Both the position numbers and the translations under genes were made by a program. This document shows, piece by piece, positions 8,377-19,000 of a stretch of 64,000 bases of DNA; within the stretch, counting starts at the first letter, position 1; every line of letters starts with the position of its first letter. The notes below the pieces were generated by a model. It was not told where the DNA came from and did no database searches. It worked only from the letters and a program-made list of their open reading frames with translations. This stretch comes from Laceyella sediminis (GTDB lineage: Bacteria; Bacillota; Bacilli; Thermoactinomycetales; Thermoactinomycetaceae), in the NCBI RefSeq assembly GCF_003003125.1, contig NZ_PVTZ01000008.1, forward strand, positions 62,001-126,000, in the 5' to 3' direction.

Positions 8377-9452
8377 AAATGAGCTTTCGCATCGCTCTGC
8401 ACTTCGTCTTAAGTTTGCTCTTGATGTTGTTCCTGTTGGGATTGTCAATGATGTTCATCGAAGAAATCGTCCCGGAATCCAATAAGAACTTCAACCAAGC
8501 GCCCCTGTTCGGCATTATCGTGTTTGTGGTGTTCGCGATCAGTTATGGTTGGTACCTGGGACGGCCTCTCCGCCACCTGATCAGCTGGATCCGTCAGTTG
8601 GCGGAAGGGGACTACTCAGTTCCTGACAAAATTCAGCGCAGTTATCAACCCCATAACCATCAGATGAAAAAACCTTACCAACTCTATCAGGATGTGTTGC
8701 TCAATGTGTGGACGCTAACAAACACCCTGCAAGAAAATGAATTGAAAAAACAACAATTAGATGAGTTAAAAAAAGAATGGATCGCTGGCATCTCCCATGA
8801 TTTAAAAACGCCGCTCACCTACATCAACGGTTATTCGACCATGTTACTGTCGCCGCATTACCAATGGACAGAAGAGGAAAAAGAGCAATTCTTGAAAGAA
8901 ATCCACGCCAAATCAATCCATTTGCAAGAATTGATCCAAGATCTCAATCTGTCCTTGCAACTGGATGAAAACAAAATTCCTCTGAATTTGAAAAAGGTGG
9001 ACATCATCGAGTTTGTGCGCCGGGTGGTCGCCGATGCGGCCAACGACCCCAGGGCCAAAGATGATCAGATTGAATTTTATACCTATCACGAACGCGCAGA
9101 AACGGAAATCGACGAAAAACTCTTCAAACGGGCCCTGCAAAATTTGATGATGAACGCCATCATCCACAATCCGCCGGGAACAACCATTCAAGTGTCGATC
9201 CTCGTGAGCAGCCAGGTACAGATCGTGATCCAAGATAATGGCAAAGGCATGGACAAAGAAACGGTGGATAACCTCTTCGTCAAATATTACCGAGGCACTC
9301 CCACCGACGCGCCGGCGGAAGGGACGGGCTTAGGCATGTCCATCGTCAAACAGCTGATTTCTGTGCACAAAGGAACGATTGACGTCCACAGTCAATTAAA
9401 CAAAGGGACAACCGTAACCATTTCCCTTCCTCGCCATTTGGCCAGCACTTAA
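8373..9452 (+). CDS. Membrane sensor histidine kinase
   Basis: Two membrane helices (about residues 8-28 and 45-63) are joined by a very short outside loop of about 16 residues, so this is an intramembrane-type sensor with no real extracellular ligand domain. A HAMP-like stretch follows, then the HisKA domain with phospho-acceptor His142 (GISHDLKTPLT). The ATPase domain has the N box around Asn261, DNGKGM (288-293) and GTGLGM (317-322). Kinases of this build are common next to ABC transporters that handle peptide antibiotics or envelope stress in Firmicutes. The gene is followed at once by a strong terminator, so the ABC genes are a separate transcript. Confidence 0.92.
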   Translation: MKMSFRIALHFVLSLLLMLFLLGLSMMFIEEIVPESNKNFNQAPLFGIIVFVVFAISYGWYLGRPLRHLISWIRQLAEGDYSVPDKIQRSYQPHNHQMKKPYQLYQDVLLNVWTLTNTLQENELKKQQLDELKKEWIAGISHDLKTPLTYINGYSTMLLSPHYQWTEEEKEQFLKEIHAKSIHLQELIQDLNLSLQLDENKIPLNLKKVDIIEFVRRVVADAANDPRAKDDQIEFYTYHERAETEIDEKLFKRALQNLMMNAIIHNPPGTTIQVSILVSSQVQIVIQDNGKGMDKETVDNLFVKYYRGTPTDAPAEGTGLGMSIVKQLISVHKGTIDVHSQLNKGTTVTISLPRHLAST

Positions 9453-9461
9453 CCCACTCAG

Positions 9462-9495
9462 CCAAGCAGAGTTTTACCTGCTTGGTTTTTATTTT
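9462..9495 (+). terminator. Intrinsic terminator of the two-component operon
   Basis: Perfect 8-bp stem CCAAGCAG (9462-9469) / CTGCTTGG (9478-9485), followed by TTTTTATTTT. Confidence 0.94.
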
Positions 9496-9513
9496 GTCAA
9501 CCTTTTGCTTTGA

Positions 9514-9551
9514 TTTTACTTTCTTTTTACTTTCATTTCTTATGCTATAAC
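9514..9551 (+). promoter_or_regulatory. Direct-repeat operator and promoter of the ABC operon
   Basis: The 10-mer TTTTACTTTC occurs twice without mismatch, at 9514-9523 and 9525-9534, an 11-bp period (one helical turn). Twelve bp further is an extended -10, TGCTATAAC (9544-9551). The repeats occupy the place of the -35 box, which is otherwise poor. This is the layout of promoters activated by OmpR-family regulators, and the adjacent gene is one. Binding is inferred. Confidence 0.6.
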
Positions 9552-9580
9552 CAATCACTTATTTGAAAGGCGAATGATAC

Positions 9581-10441
9581 ATGAATTTGACCATCAAAGA
9601 TGTGAGTAAACATTACGGCAAAAAACGGGCCCTTCATCAACTGAACCTAGAGCTGGACAAAGGGGTCTGGGGATTTTTAGGTCCCAATGGTGCCGGCAAG
9701 TCAACCATGATGAAGATTTTGGCCACCATTGACCAACCCACTGAAGGCACTGTCACTTGGAACGGAGTCGACATCGTTAAGCACCCGTTGGCTCTGCGGT
9801 CAGAACTCGGCTATTTGCCACAGGACTTCGGCGTTTATCCTAATTTAAACGCCATTGAGTTTTTAGAATATATGGCCGCCATCAAAGGGTTGCCTATGAA
9901 GCAAGCGCGCAAACGCATCGATGAGTTGTTGGAGCTGTTAAACCTGACCAATGATGCCAAGCGCATGATCGGCGGTTATTCGGGCGGGATGAAGCAACGT
10001 GTCGGCATTGCGCAGGCGTTGTTGAACGACCCCCAATTGCTGATTGTGGACGAACCCACCGTAGGGCTGGACCCAACGGAAAGAATCCGGTTCAGAAACT
10101 TGCTTTCCCAGATTGGAAAAGACCGCATCATCATCTTGTCGACCCATATTGTCTCCGATGTGGAAACGATCGCTAACCAGATCATCCTGATCCGTCAGGG
10201 ATCGCTGATCGCCAACGCCAAACCGGAAACGCTCTTGGAAATGCTGGCCTACAAGGTGTGGGAGTGCGTCATCCCGGCAGAAGAGCTCGATTCGCTCCAG
10301 AAAAACTTCATCGTCAGCCATGCCGTCCATCGTAGCGACGGACTATTGGTTCGCGTGGTTTCCGATGAGCCGCCGGCCCCAGACGCCGAAAATGTCCCGG
10401 CCTCGCTTGAAGATGTTTATCTCTATTACACCATGAACTAA
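9581..10441 (+). CDS. ABC transporter ATP-binding protein (ABC-2 / BcrA-like)
   Basis: This is the cytoplasmic energy subunit of an exporter. It has Walker A GPNGAGKST (34-42), Q-loop Gln81, signature YSGGMKQR (133-140), Walker B LLIVDEP with Asp157/Glu158, and H-loop His189. The C-terminal 70 residues form the short extension seen in bacitracin- and lantibiotic-type ABC-2 ATPases. GAAAGG lies upstream of the ATG. The permease gene follows after 17 bp. Given the neighbouring kinase/regulator and the synthetases beyond, export or sensing of a peptide is plausible but not shown. Confidence 0.93.
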   Translation: MNLTIKDVSKHYGKKRALHQLNLELDKGVWGFLGPNGAGKSTMMKILATIDQPTEGTVTWNGVDIVKHPLALRSELGYLPQDFGVYPNLNAIEFLEYMAAIKGLPMKQARKRIDELLELLNLTNDAKRMIGGYSGGMKQRVGIAQALLNDPQLLIVDEPTVGLDPTERIRFRNLLSQIGKDRIIILSTHIVSDVETIANQIILIRQGSLIANAKPETLLEMLAYKVWECVIPAEELDSLQKNFIVSHAVHRSDGLLVRVVSDEPPAPDAENVPASLEDVYLYYTMN

Positions 10442-10458
10442 AGAAAGGGGGGAAAGCC

Positions 10459-12000
10459 ATGAACACTTTCACCATTATTCGCACTGAAATGTTGCGGCAA
10501 ATCCGCAGTTACCCATTTATGATCACCCTCGCGCTGATCATCTTCATGGGATACGCGCTAGTGCCGACCAGCGATGCCGGGTATACGATTCTACACACCG
10601 GCGGCGTGCGCGGGATTTACAATTCCGCTTGGTTGAGCGCGATGGCCACCGTGGCCTCTGCCACACTGTTGTGGTTGTTCGGCTTTTATCTGCTGAGAAG
10701 CAACATTTCCACAGACCGGCAATTGAACATCGGCACATTGATTGTCCCTTCTCCCTATCGAAATGGACAATATCTGTTCACCAAAGCGCTTAGCAATTGG
10801 CTGCTCCTGCTGATGATGCACTTGGCACTCATCTTCGCATTCATGGTGATGCAACTGGTGCGGCGGGAGAGCGTCATCATCAATGTATGGGATTATTTCG
10901 CGCCGTTTCTGTTCGTGATCGTCCCTTCATTCGCAGTACTGGCCGCCTTGACGATCCTCTTTGACGTCATTCCTGGATTGAAGGGAGCATTGGGCAATTT
11001 TATTTACTTCTTCCTTTGGGCCGCTCTCGGCGCGTTTAGTCTGGAAAAATACACTTGGGCCGATGTGATGGGAGTGCAATTCATATTCTCTGCCATCATC
11101 GCCGATGCCAAACAGCACGTTCCGCTGGCTGACGAAAGTTTCGGCTTTGGATACAACGAAATCGGGAAGTTGCAAACCTTTGTCTGGGACGGGATCACTT
11201 GGACTCCCGACATCATCCAATCCCGCCTGACTTGGTTCATCTGGGCGATTGGGCTGTTCGCGGTAGCCCTTCTGATCTTTCGCCGCAATTCATTGCTGAA
11301 TCGCCACGCTCCCGCTGAGAGCAAACCGGGGAACCCGGCGGTCAAACCCTTGCTACAACAGGAGCTCACTCCGGGAACCATGGCGCTGAGCCCATTGCAA
11401 GGAGAAAAACGGTATGAATTGATTCCCCATATTCGTGTGGAACTCAAGCTCATATCAAAAGATTTTCCACGCTGGTGGTACATTGTCACCCTGCTGTTGA
11501 TCGCAGGAAGCCTGTTTCTGCCATACAACGAACTGAAAGATTGGATGGGATTGTTGCTGGTTTGGCCCATCGCGCTGTGGTCGCAAATGGCCACTCGCGA
11601 AAAGCGCTACCGTATGACAGCGCTGGTTACATCCAGCGGCCCACCTTTGCTCCAAACCCTCTCCATCTGGATCGCCGGATTGTTAGCCACCTTTGCCCTA
11701 GGAATCGGCGTCACGCTAAATACGATCATGGCTGGCGATTGGGACTTTCTGCTCTCCTGGGTGGTGGGAATGTGCTTTGTGCCAACGCTCGCCTTACTAT
11801 CTGGCGTAATCAGCGGGACCAAGAAAGTATTTGAGGTTATTTACCTGCTATTGTGGTATATGGGACCGATGCAATACGAATCAGCACTTGATTTTTACGG
11901 ACTGCATCTGACGTCCAAATTGACCTGGTTCTATTTCTTATGCACAGTGGTACTGCTTGCAACCGCCTTGTTCTTGAAGAAAAAACAAGCGAATGCTTAA
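10459..12000 (+). CDS. ABC-2-type membrane permease
   Basis: The protein has 513 residues, two hydrophobic halves of about six helices each, and a soluble linker of about 90 residues in the middle (about 275-335). The double length suggests that two usual half-size permeases have become one chain. No conserved catalytic motif is expected. GAAAGGGGGG lies before the ATG, and the gene is 17 bp from its ATPase. Its partner and substrate are inferred only from position. Confidence 0.85.
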   Translation: MNTFTIIRTEMLRQIRSYPFMITLALIIFMGYALVPTSDAGYTILHTGGVRGIYNSAWLSAMATVASATLLWLFGFYLLRSNISTDRQLNIGTLIVPSPYRNGQYLFTKALSNWLLLLMMHLALIFAFMVMQLVRRESVIINVWDYFAPFLFVIVPSFAVLAALTILFDVIPGLKGALGNFIYFFLWAALGAFSLEKYTWADVMGVQFIFSAIIADAKQHVPLADESFGFGYNEIGKLQTFVWDGITWTPDIIQSRLTWFIWAIGLFAVALLIFRRNSLLNRHAPAESKPGNPAVKPLLQQELTPGTMALSPLQGEKRYELIPHIRVELKLISKDFPRWWYIVTLLLIAGSLFLPYNELKDWMGLLLVWPIALWSQMATREKRYRMTALVTSSGPPLLQTLSIWIAGLLATFALGIGVTLNTIMAGDWDFLLSWVVGMCFVPTLALLSGVISGTKKVFEVIYLLLWYMGPMQYESALDFYGLHLTSKLTWFYFLCTVVLLATALFLKKKQANA

Positions 12001-12096
12001 AATCCCTTCCAATTTTCACCTCGTTGGAAGATGATGATATACATGATCCACAATTCAAACAAACCAAATACACAAAATGATTAGGAGGATGTAAAC

Positions 12097-12963
12097 ATGA
12101 GAAAAACTTCATTGATCGCAGGCTTGGTACTTTCATTGACCGTCATGTCAGGATGTTCTTTGGATTTAGATGATCCGGACTTCGACACCAACAACTCCAA
12201 TTCCAACAGCAACATCAAGTTAGACGCTGGTGCCATTGATACTTCGAAAAAGGGACAAGTTCAAAAAAGTTTTCTCGCCGACAATGTTTCCGTGCTTGAC
12301 ATTTATTCCAAAGAGATTGGCGTACAACTCCATCACTCTGATAGCAATGAGATCAAGGTTTTGCTGACTAATGTAGACAATGATACCAAGTTAGATGCAA
12401 ACGTGAGTGGTGATACCTTGCAAGTAAAAATGGGTGCCGGCCCTTCCGTATTTGGCCTTAACACCACCACCCCCACCCTTCACATCTATGTGCCGAAAAA
12501 ATCTTATCAATCCATCAAACTGCATTCGCAAAACGCCAACTTTACCGCCGAGAACTTGGAAGCAGCTGAGTTAGACTTAAACACCAACGAAGGCGACTTT
12601 AAACTTAATGGATTCAAAGGTAATCAACTGACCGGAAAAACAGCACATGGCAACTTCAACTTGCAACAAATTGATGCACCGTTCTCCATCAGCTCCTCTT
12701 CCGGTGCAGTCAACGTCTCCGTAGCCAATGGCATCATTGGTAACAGCCAAATCCGTTCCAGCTTTGGTGACGTCAAAGTAAATGTAGGCACCGAAGCCGT
12801 CCATGTAAACCTCCGCTCCGATCAAGGGATCTCTTCCAGCTTTTCCGCTCCAGCGGTGAAAGATAATGAAGGAGTTTTCACCATGGAGGGCGCACTGAAT
12901 GGCGGTGGTGGGTCAAGCAAGTTGACCATCAATACGGAAGGCAGAATCAAATTGGAAAAATAA
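12097..12963 (+). CDS. Lipoprotein with a DUF4097-like beta-repeat domain
   Basis: The lipobox is MSGC with Cys20, followed by an Asp/Asn/Ser-rich linker (about 22-45). The rest is a beta-helix-like repeat: short hydrophobic strands alternate with turns of Ser, Asn and Gly (for example APFSISSSSGAVNVSV), the style of putative adhesin DUF4097 proteins that are often encoded beside two-component/ABC cassettes in Firmicutes. The start has AGGAGG 7 nt upstream. It follows the permease after 96 bp, a gap that holds a 7-bp hairpin (12006-12030) without a T run, so it is probably still in the ABC operon. It would sit outside the membrane as an accessory or envelope-sensing part; this is inference. 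Confidence 0.72.
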   Translation: MRKTSLIAGLVLSLTVMSGCSLDLDDPDFDTNNSNSNSNIKLDAGAIDTSKKGQVQKSFLADNVSVLDIYSKEIGVQLHHSDSNEIKVLLTNVDNDTKLDANVSGDTLQVKMGAGPSVFGLNTTTPTLHIYVPKKSYQSIKLHSQNANFTAENLEAAELDLNTNEGDFKLNGFKGNQLTGKTAHGNFNLQQIDAPFSISSSSGAVNVSVANGIIGNSQIRSSFGDVKVNVGTEAVHVNLRSDQGISSSFSAPAVKDNEGVFTMEGALNGGGGSSKLTINTEGRIKLEK

Positions 12964-13000
12964 AGAAGGTAAAAAACACCCAATTCCAACACCTTTGCAT

Positions 13001-13033
13001 AAAAAAAGCGGCGATTGCCAAGGCAATCGCCGC
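13001..13033 (-). terminator. Intrinsic terminator of the synthetase operon
   Basis: A 12-bp perfect inverted repeat, GCGGCGATTGCC (13008-13019) / GGCAATCGCCGC (13022-13033), with a very tight loop is followed in the minus direction by seven T (13007-13001). It lies just past the synthetase stop codon and shows that the operon ends here, with no thioesterase gene beyond. Confidence 0.93.
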
Positions 13034-13039
13034 ACTACC

Positions 13040-16000
13040 TTATACTCGTTGTCCTTTCTGTTCCGCACGTTTCTTCAGGCAATGCGCGATGATGTTGCGC
13101 AAATGCTCCTGATAACGTTGCACCAGACCTTCCACGGTGCTGTGATGATACACCGTTTTGGGATAACGAACCGAAATCAGCAATTGACCCTCTTCAACCA
13201 ACCCGTTGAAATCCAGCTTAAACGGCCATTGGTTGAGCGGACTAACCCCTTGTCCGACAGAAACGGACATCAACTCTGTTTCTCCCGCCTCTACATCCTG
13301 CACAAATTGCCCTTGATAGTTGAAGTTGATCTCCGGCTTCAGGACAAAGGAAAGCGCTTCTCTCTTGCTCGGTTCAAGCATATACCGCAACAAGCTATAG
13401 CCGATCCCTCTGTTAGGTACGGACCGAATCGTCGCTTTCACTTCTTGGATAGCTTTAGCGACATCCAACGCGGTCAGATCGAATACCACGGGATAGATGG
13501 AAGTGAACCAACCGACCGTGCGAGTCACATCCACGTGTTCAGCAATCTCTTCCCGACCGTGCCCTTCCATGTGAACGGCCACGGGCTCACCCGTCCATTC
13601 TTTGACTGTCAGTGACAACGCGGTCAACAAGATGTCATTGATCTCCGTCTGATAAGCATCATGCACCTCTGTCAACAGCGCCTTGGTTTCTTCCTTGGAG
13701 AAGGTGATCTCCGCAACGCCTACATCCCGAATCAGATATTTGCCGTCACTTTCCATATCGACAGGCAGCGGGGCCACTTCCTGTGCCACCACCTGTTGCC
13801 AATACGGCCATTCGGCTTGCATGAAGGCGTCACTGTTGGCATAGTCGCGCAACGATTCGCTCCATGTTTTAAAGGAGGTGGTTTTATCGGGTAGCCTAAT
13901 CTCTTTTTCTTGCAACACCTGCTCATAAGCAGAGTATAAGTCTTCCGACAGGATGCGCCAGGAGACCGCATCAACCACCAAGTGGTGAATGATGATCAGC
14001 AGATAGTCACCGTCATGGGTGTAGAACACCCCGCACCGGACGAGTGGCCCATCGGTGAGCGACAAGCTTTCGTGCATGCGATTGGCCTCCCGCTCAATCA
14101 CTGTGGCAACATCCACTTCCTCTGATTCGTCCATCAGGTTGAACTCTTCCACAGTGAAATAAGCATCTGCCTCTTGCTCATCATAACCTCGGTTGAATTG
14201 CGTCCACTGTCCATCTTGGAAGGAATAACTCATGCGCAATGCATCATGGTGTTGAACGAGCTTTCTCCATACTTTGCGCAAGGCATCCGCATCCCAGCAT
14301 TCCGGACGGTGCAACACCACAGCCATGTTCCAATGTTCCGGAACGTCGGACAAACCGAAGATCCATTGTTGCACCGGTGTGACGGGTACTGGCCCTTCCA
14401 CCACATGATTTTCCATGTTTTCGCCCTTGACTGACACATATGGAGCCAAAGACGCAATCGTCGGATGCTTGAGCAAATCACTGATCTGCAAGCGATATTG
14501 CTGTTGGCTGGCGCGGGCAGCAATCTGAATAGCCTTGATTGAATCCCCGCCCAAGGTGAAGAAATTGTCATGGATGCCAACACGCTCACGCTTGAGGACA
14601 TCTTGCCATATTTCGGCCAGCAACTTCTCTGTGGCGGTTGTCGGAGCCACATATTCCACACCTGCATCAGCGTTCGCTTCCGGGCGAGGCAGCGCGCGCT
14701 TATCCAATTTGCCGTTTGATGTCAGCGGCAACTCATCAAGTTGGATGTAATGCGATGGAACCATGTAATCGGGCAACGACTGCTCCAAGTGACGGTGCAG
14801 GTCAGCCGCTTCTTCCTGCTCTTCGCAAACGACATACGCGCACAGGAAGGATGGGTTTTGGCCGGATTCTTCTTCCAGCGCCAGCACAACCGCTTCTTTG
14901 ACGCCGGGATGTTCAAGCAACTTGCTCTCAATCTCTCCCAATTCGATGCGGTGTCCGCGAATCTTCACTTGCTGGTCAATCCGGTCGATATAATCAATGC
15001 TGCCATCCGGCAACCACCGAACCAAGTCTCCGGTGCGGTACATCCGATCTCCTTCTTTAAACGGATTGGGTACAAACCGTTCCTCAGTAAGTTTCTGATT
15101 GTTTAAGTACCCTAGAGCCACACCGTCTCCAGCGACGCAAAGTTCTCCCGGAACCCCGATTGGTTGCAATTGGTTCCGCTCGTTCAGCACATACACGGTG
15201 GTGTTGTTCAACGGTTTGCCGATCGGCACCCGGTTCGTCGTCGCTACCTCTTGCGTGATGGCGTGCGTCGTAGCAAAAACCGTGGTTTCTGTGGGGCCGT
15301 AACCATTGATCAACCGACCGTCGCCCAGATAGGCAACCGCTTTTTTCACATGGGCCAGCGATGCTTTTTCACCGCCAAAGACAATCTTCTTCATCTTGTC
15401 AAAGCAGGAGAGATCAAACTCGACCAAGGTGTTGAAGAGAGCCGTGGTCATGAAGCTGATGGTAACCTCCCGCTCCCGGATGAGTTTTGTCAGATCTTCC
15501 AGCGACATAAGCAACTCTTTTGGCACCAGAATCAACTTCGCTCCGTTTAACAAAGCGTTGTAAATGTCAAAGGTTGACCCGTCAAAAGCGTAGTTGGAGA
15601 GTTGCATCAAGGTGTCCTCTTCCCCAACTTCAATATATCCGTTATTGACAATCGTTCTGACGATGTTGCGGTGAATGGTCAGCGTTCCTTTCGGCTTACC
15701 GGTAGAACCAGACGTATAGATGATGTAAGCCAAATCATCCGCCGTGTTCACGTTGGTCAAGTTGGTATCCTCTTCATCCAAGCCCAAGGATTGGTTGATG
15801 AAAATCACGTCTCCATCATATCCTTGCGGCACACTCAAATCAGGTTGCATCAACAAGAGCCGCACATCACTGTCAGACAACATATATTGGATGCGCTCCA
15901 CGGGATAGGTGGGATCAATCGGAACATACGCGCCGCCTGCCTTGAGAATGGACAGCAGGGCGATAATCTGATTGAAGGAGCGATCGGCGATAACCCCCAC

Positions 16001-19000
16001 CCGTTGGTTGGGTTGCAAGCCGTTGGCGCGCAATACGCGAGCCCATTGGTTTGCCCGTCTGTTTACTTCCGCATACGTCATGGTGCGGTTCTCCCACTCC
16101 AAGCAGATGCGCTCAGGCGTTTGGGCCACTTGTTGTTCAAACAGTTGATGCACAGTCGCTTCGCGGGGGAATTCCGCTTGCGTTTGGTTAAAGTCGAACA
16201 AGATTTGCCGTTTCTCCTCTTCCGTGCACAGCTCTAGGTCGGCCAACCGCGCAGACGGTTGATTTACCACTTGTGCCAACAGATGAGTAAAATGGCGAAC
16301 CATTCGCTCGATCGTTTCTTGTTTGAAGAGGTGGGTGCTGTATTCTACCGTCAATTCTAACTGATCTGCTTCGACAAACACCCAGTTCATATCAAACTTA
16401 GCTGCTTTCCAATCCATATCGACGGGCTCGATGCGAAGGCCGGGCAACTCCAGCTCGCCCATGTCGATGTTCTGCACGGTGAGCAGGGTATCAAACAATG
16501 GCTGACGACTGAGATCGCGCTGCACATCCAACCGTTCCAACAGCTCTTCCAAGGGATATTCCGCATGCTCGTATGCTTCTAACACCTGCTGTTTGACGGC
16601 GTCGATCAAAGACTCAACCGTTTGCTCCGGTTGCAGGCGGTTGCGGATAGCAAGGGTATTGACAAACATCCCCACTACCGATTGCAGATCCGGATGCGGC
16701 CGTCCCGCAACAGGGGAACCCACAATCAGGTCGTCCTGCCCTGAGTACTTGGACAAGAGCAACTGATAAGCGGCCATCAAAACCATGTGCAACGTGACTT
16801 GCCGCTCAAACGCGAATTGCTTCACCTGGCTGGTTAACGCAGCATCCAGTTGGAAGCCCACTTGGTTTCCATCAAAGCGCATCACGTTTGGACGCGGATA
16901 GTCGGTGGGCAATTCCAACACCGGCAGAGCACCGGAGAATTGGTTCACCCAATAAGCCTCATCTTGCTTCCACTGCTCCGTTTGCATATAGCGCTCTTGC
17001 CATACGGCGTAATCTTTGTACTGAACCTTGAGCGCTGACAACGGTTTTTGTTGGTACAAGCTCATCAAATCATGCATCAAGATATCCATCGACATGCCGT
17101 CAGAAATAATGTGATGCATGTCAAACACCAAGATGTGATGATCCTCAGCCAACGAAATCAATGTCATGCGCGCCAGCGGGGCTTGACTCAGGTCAAACGG
17201 CCGGATGCACGACTCGGCCATGCGCTTCGCTTCCTCCAGGTGGGTGGCATGTAATCGCTCAATCTGGCAAGGTACGGTCGGAGCGATCTTTTGCACCAAT
17301 TCCCCATCATGGAAGTGGAACGAAGTACGGAGGGATTCGTGCCGCTGAACTAGCTGGGCGAATGCGCTCTCCAGGTGCGCGATGGACAGATTTCCTTTGA
17401 TCTCCGAGATGAGCGGCATATTGTAGCCGACATGCACATTTTCAAATTGCTGAGTGACGTACAAGCGTCTTTGTGCCGAAGAAACCGGATAGTAGTCGCG
17501 TTCTTCCACGGGGCGGATCTCCTCGAAGCCCGTTTGTTCCGCTTGGCCGATCAAGTGCGCTAGATCGCGCAGGACGGGGCGAGAGAATACCTCGCGCAAG
17601 GAGATTTGCACACCCAATTCTTGATGAATTCGCGCTGTCAACAGCATCGCTTTGAGCGAGTTACCGCCCAACTTGAAGAAATGGTCCAGCGCGCCGACAG
17701 GCTCCACGTTGAGCACTTCTTCATATATCTGGGACAATCGTTTCTCTACTTCGGTTGCCGGGGCCTCGTAGGTGTCACCTGTTTGAGCGCCCTCTGGCTC
17801 CGGCAAAGCTTTTTTGTCCACTTTGCCATTGGGCGTGAGCGGGAACTGATCCAACTGAGTGAGATATGACGGGATCATATAGTCAGGCAACTCCGTCGCC
17901 AAATGCGCGCGCAAGTCTGCGTCACCCACTGTACTTTGGGCAATGACATACCCGCACAGCACCATTTCTCCGTTCATCTCCCGCGTGATCACGACCGCTT
18001 CGTTGACGGCGGGATGCTCCAGCAACTTCGCTTCAATTTCCCCGGTCTCAATCCGGAAGCCGCGCACTTTCACTTGTTCGTCGATCCGTCCGAGATACTC
18101 GATGTTGCCATCTGGCAGCCATCTTGCCAAATCGCCGGTTCGGTACATCTTCTCACCCGGTACAAACGGATTGTCGACGAATTTTTCTGCGGTGAGATCC
18201 GGACGGTTCCAGTAACCTCGTGCCAGACCGGCTCCGCTGACGCACAACTCTCCAGGCACACCGATCGGTTGGAGATGGTTGTGTTCATTGACGATATAGA
18301 CTTTTTGGTTCGCAATCGGCTTTCCGATCGGCGGTTTGCTCATCTGCGGTGAAAGCTTAGCCAATGTGGCGCAAACCGTGGTTTCCGTCGGGCCGTAAGC
18401 ATTGATGAAGGTAAAGTCTTTACTCCAAACTTTGATCAAATCTTGTGGACAAGCTTCTCCCGCGGTTACGACGGTGCGCAAGGCCGGCAAGTTTTCTGGC
18501 GACAATGACTTCAGCACCGTGGGCGGCAAGGTCATGGTTGTGATCTCTTGGGCTCTTAACCAACCGGCGAAGTCGTAGAAGAGTTTCTCTTTCTCCTCCA
18601 TCACCACCGTTGCACCATGGAGCAAGGACGGGAAGATTTCCCATACAGACGCGTCAAAGCTGAAGGAAGCGAATTGCAGGACGCGGCTATCTTCCGTGAT
18701 GTCAAGCGCATGGGCCACCAACTGCAAGTTGCAGACGGAACGGTGTTCAATCATGACCCCTTTCGGTTTTCCGGTTGAACCCGAGGTATAGATCATATAG
18801 GCGAGATCACTTGAATCGTTGCCATTATCCACCGCATCGCCATCGAGTTCGGTCCACGGGATCTCTTCAACACGGATGGTTTCTCCTGCATAAGCTTCAG
18901 GTACAGTCGGTTCACCCAATGTGAGCAACAAGGCGGCTTCGCTGTCAGACAGCATATGCTCAATCCGGTGTTGCGGGTAATGGGGATCGACCGGAAGATA

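Noticed and set aside
13040-13200. Thioesterase lost by frameshift at the end of the second synthetase
   Set aside because: Only 77 bp separate the stop from the convergent lipoprotein gene, and they hold a clean terminator; there is no TE remnant in any frame.
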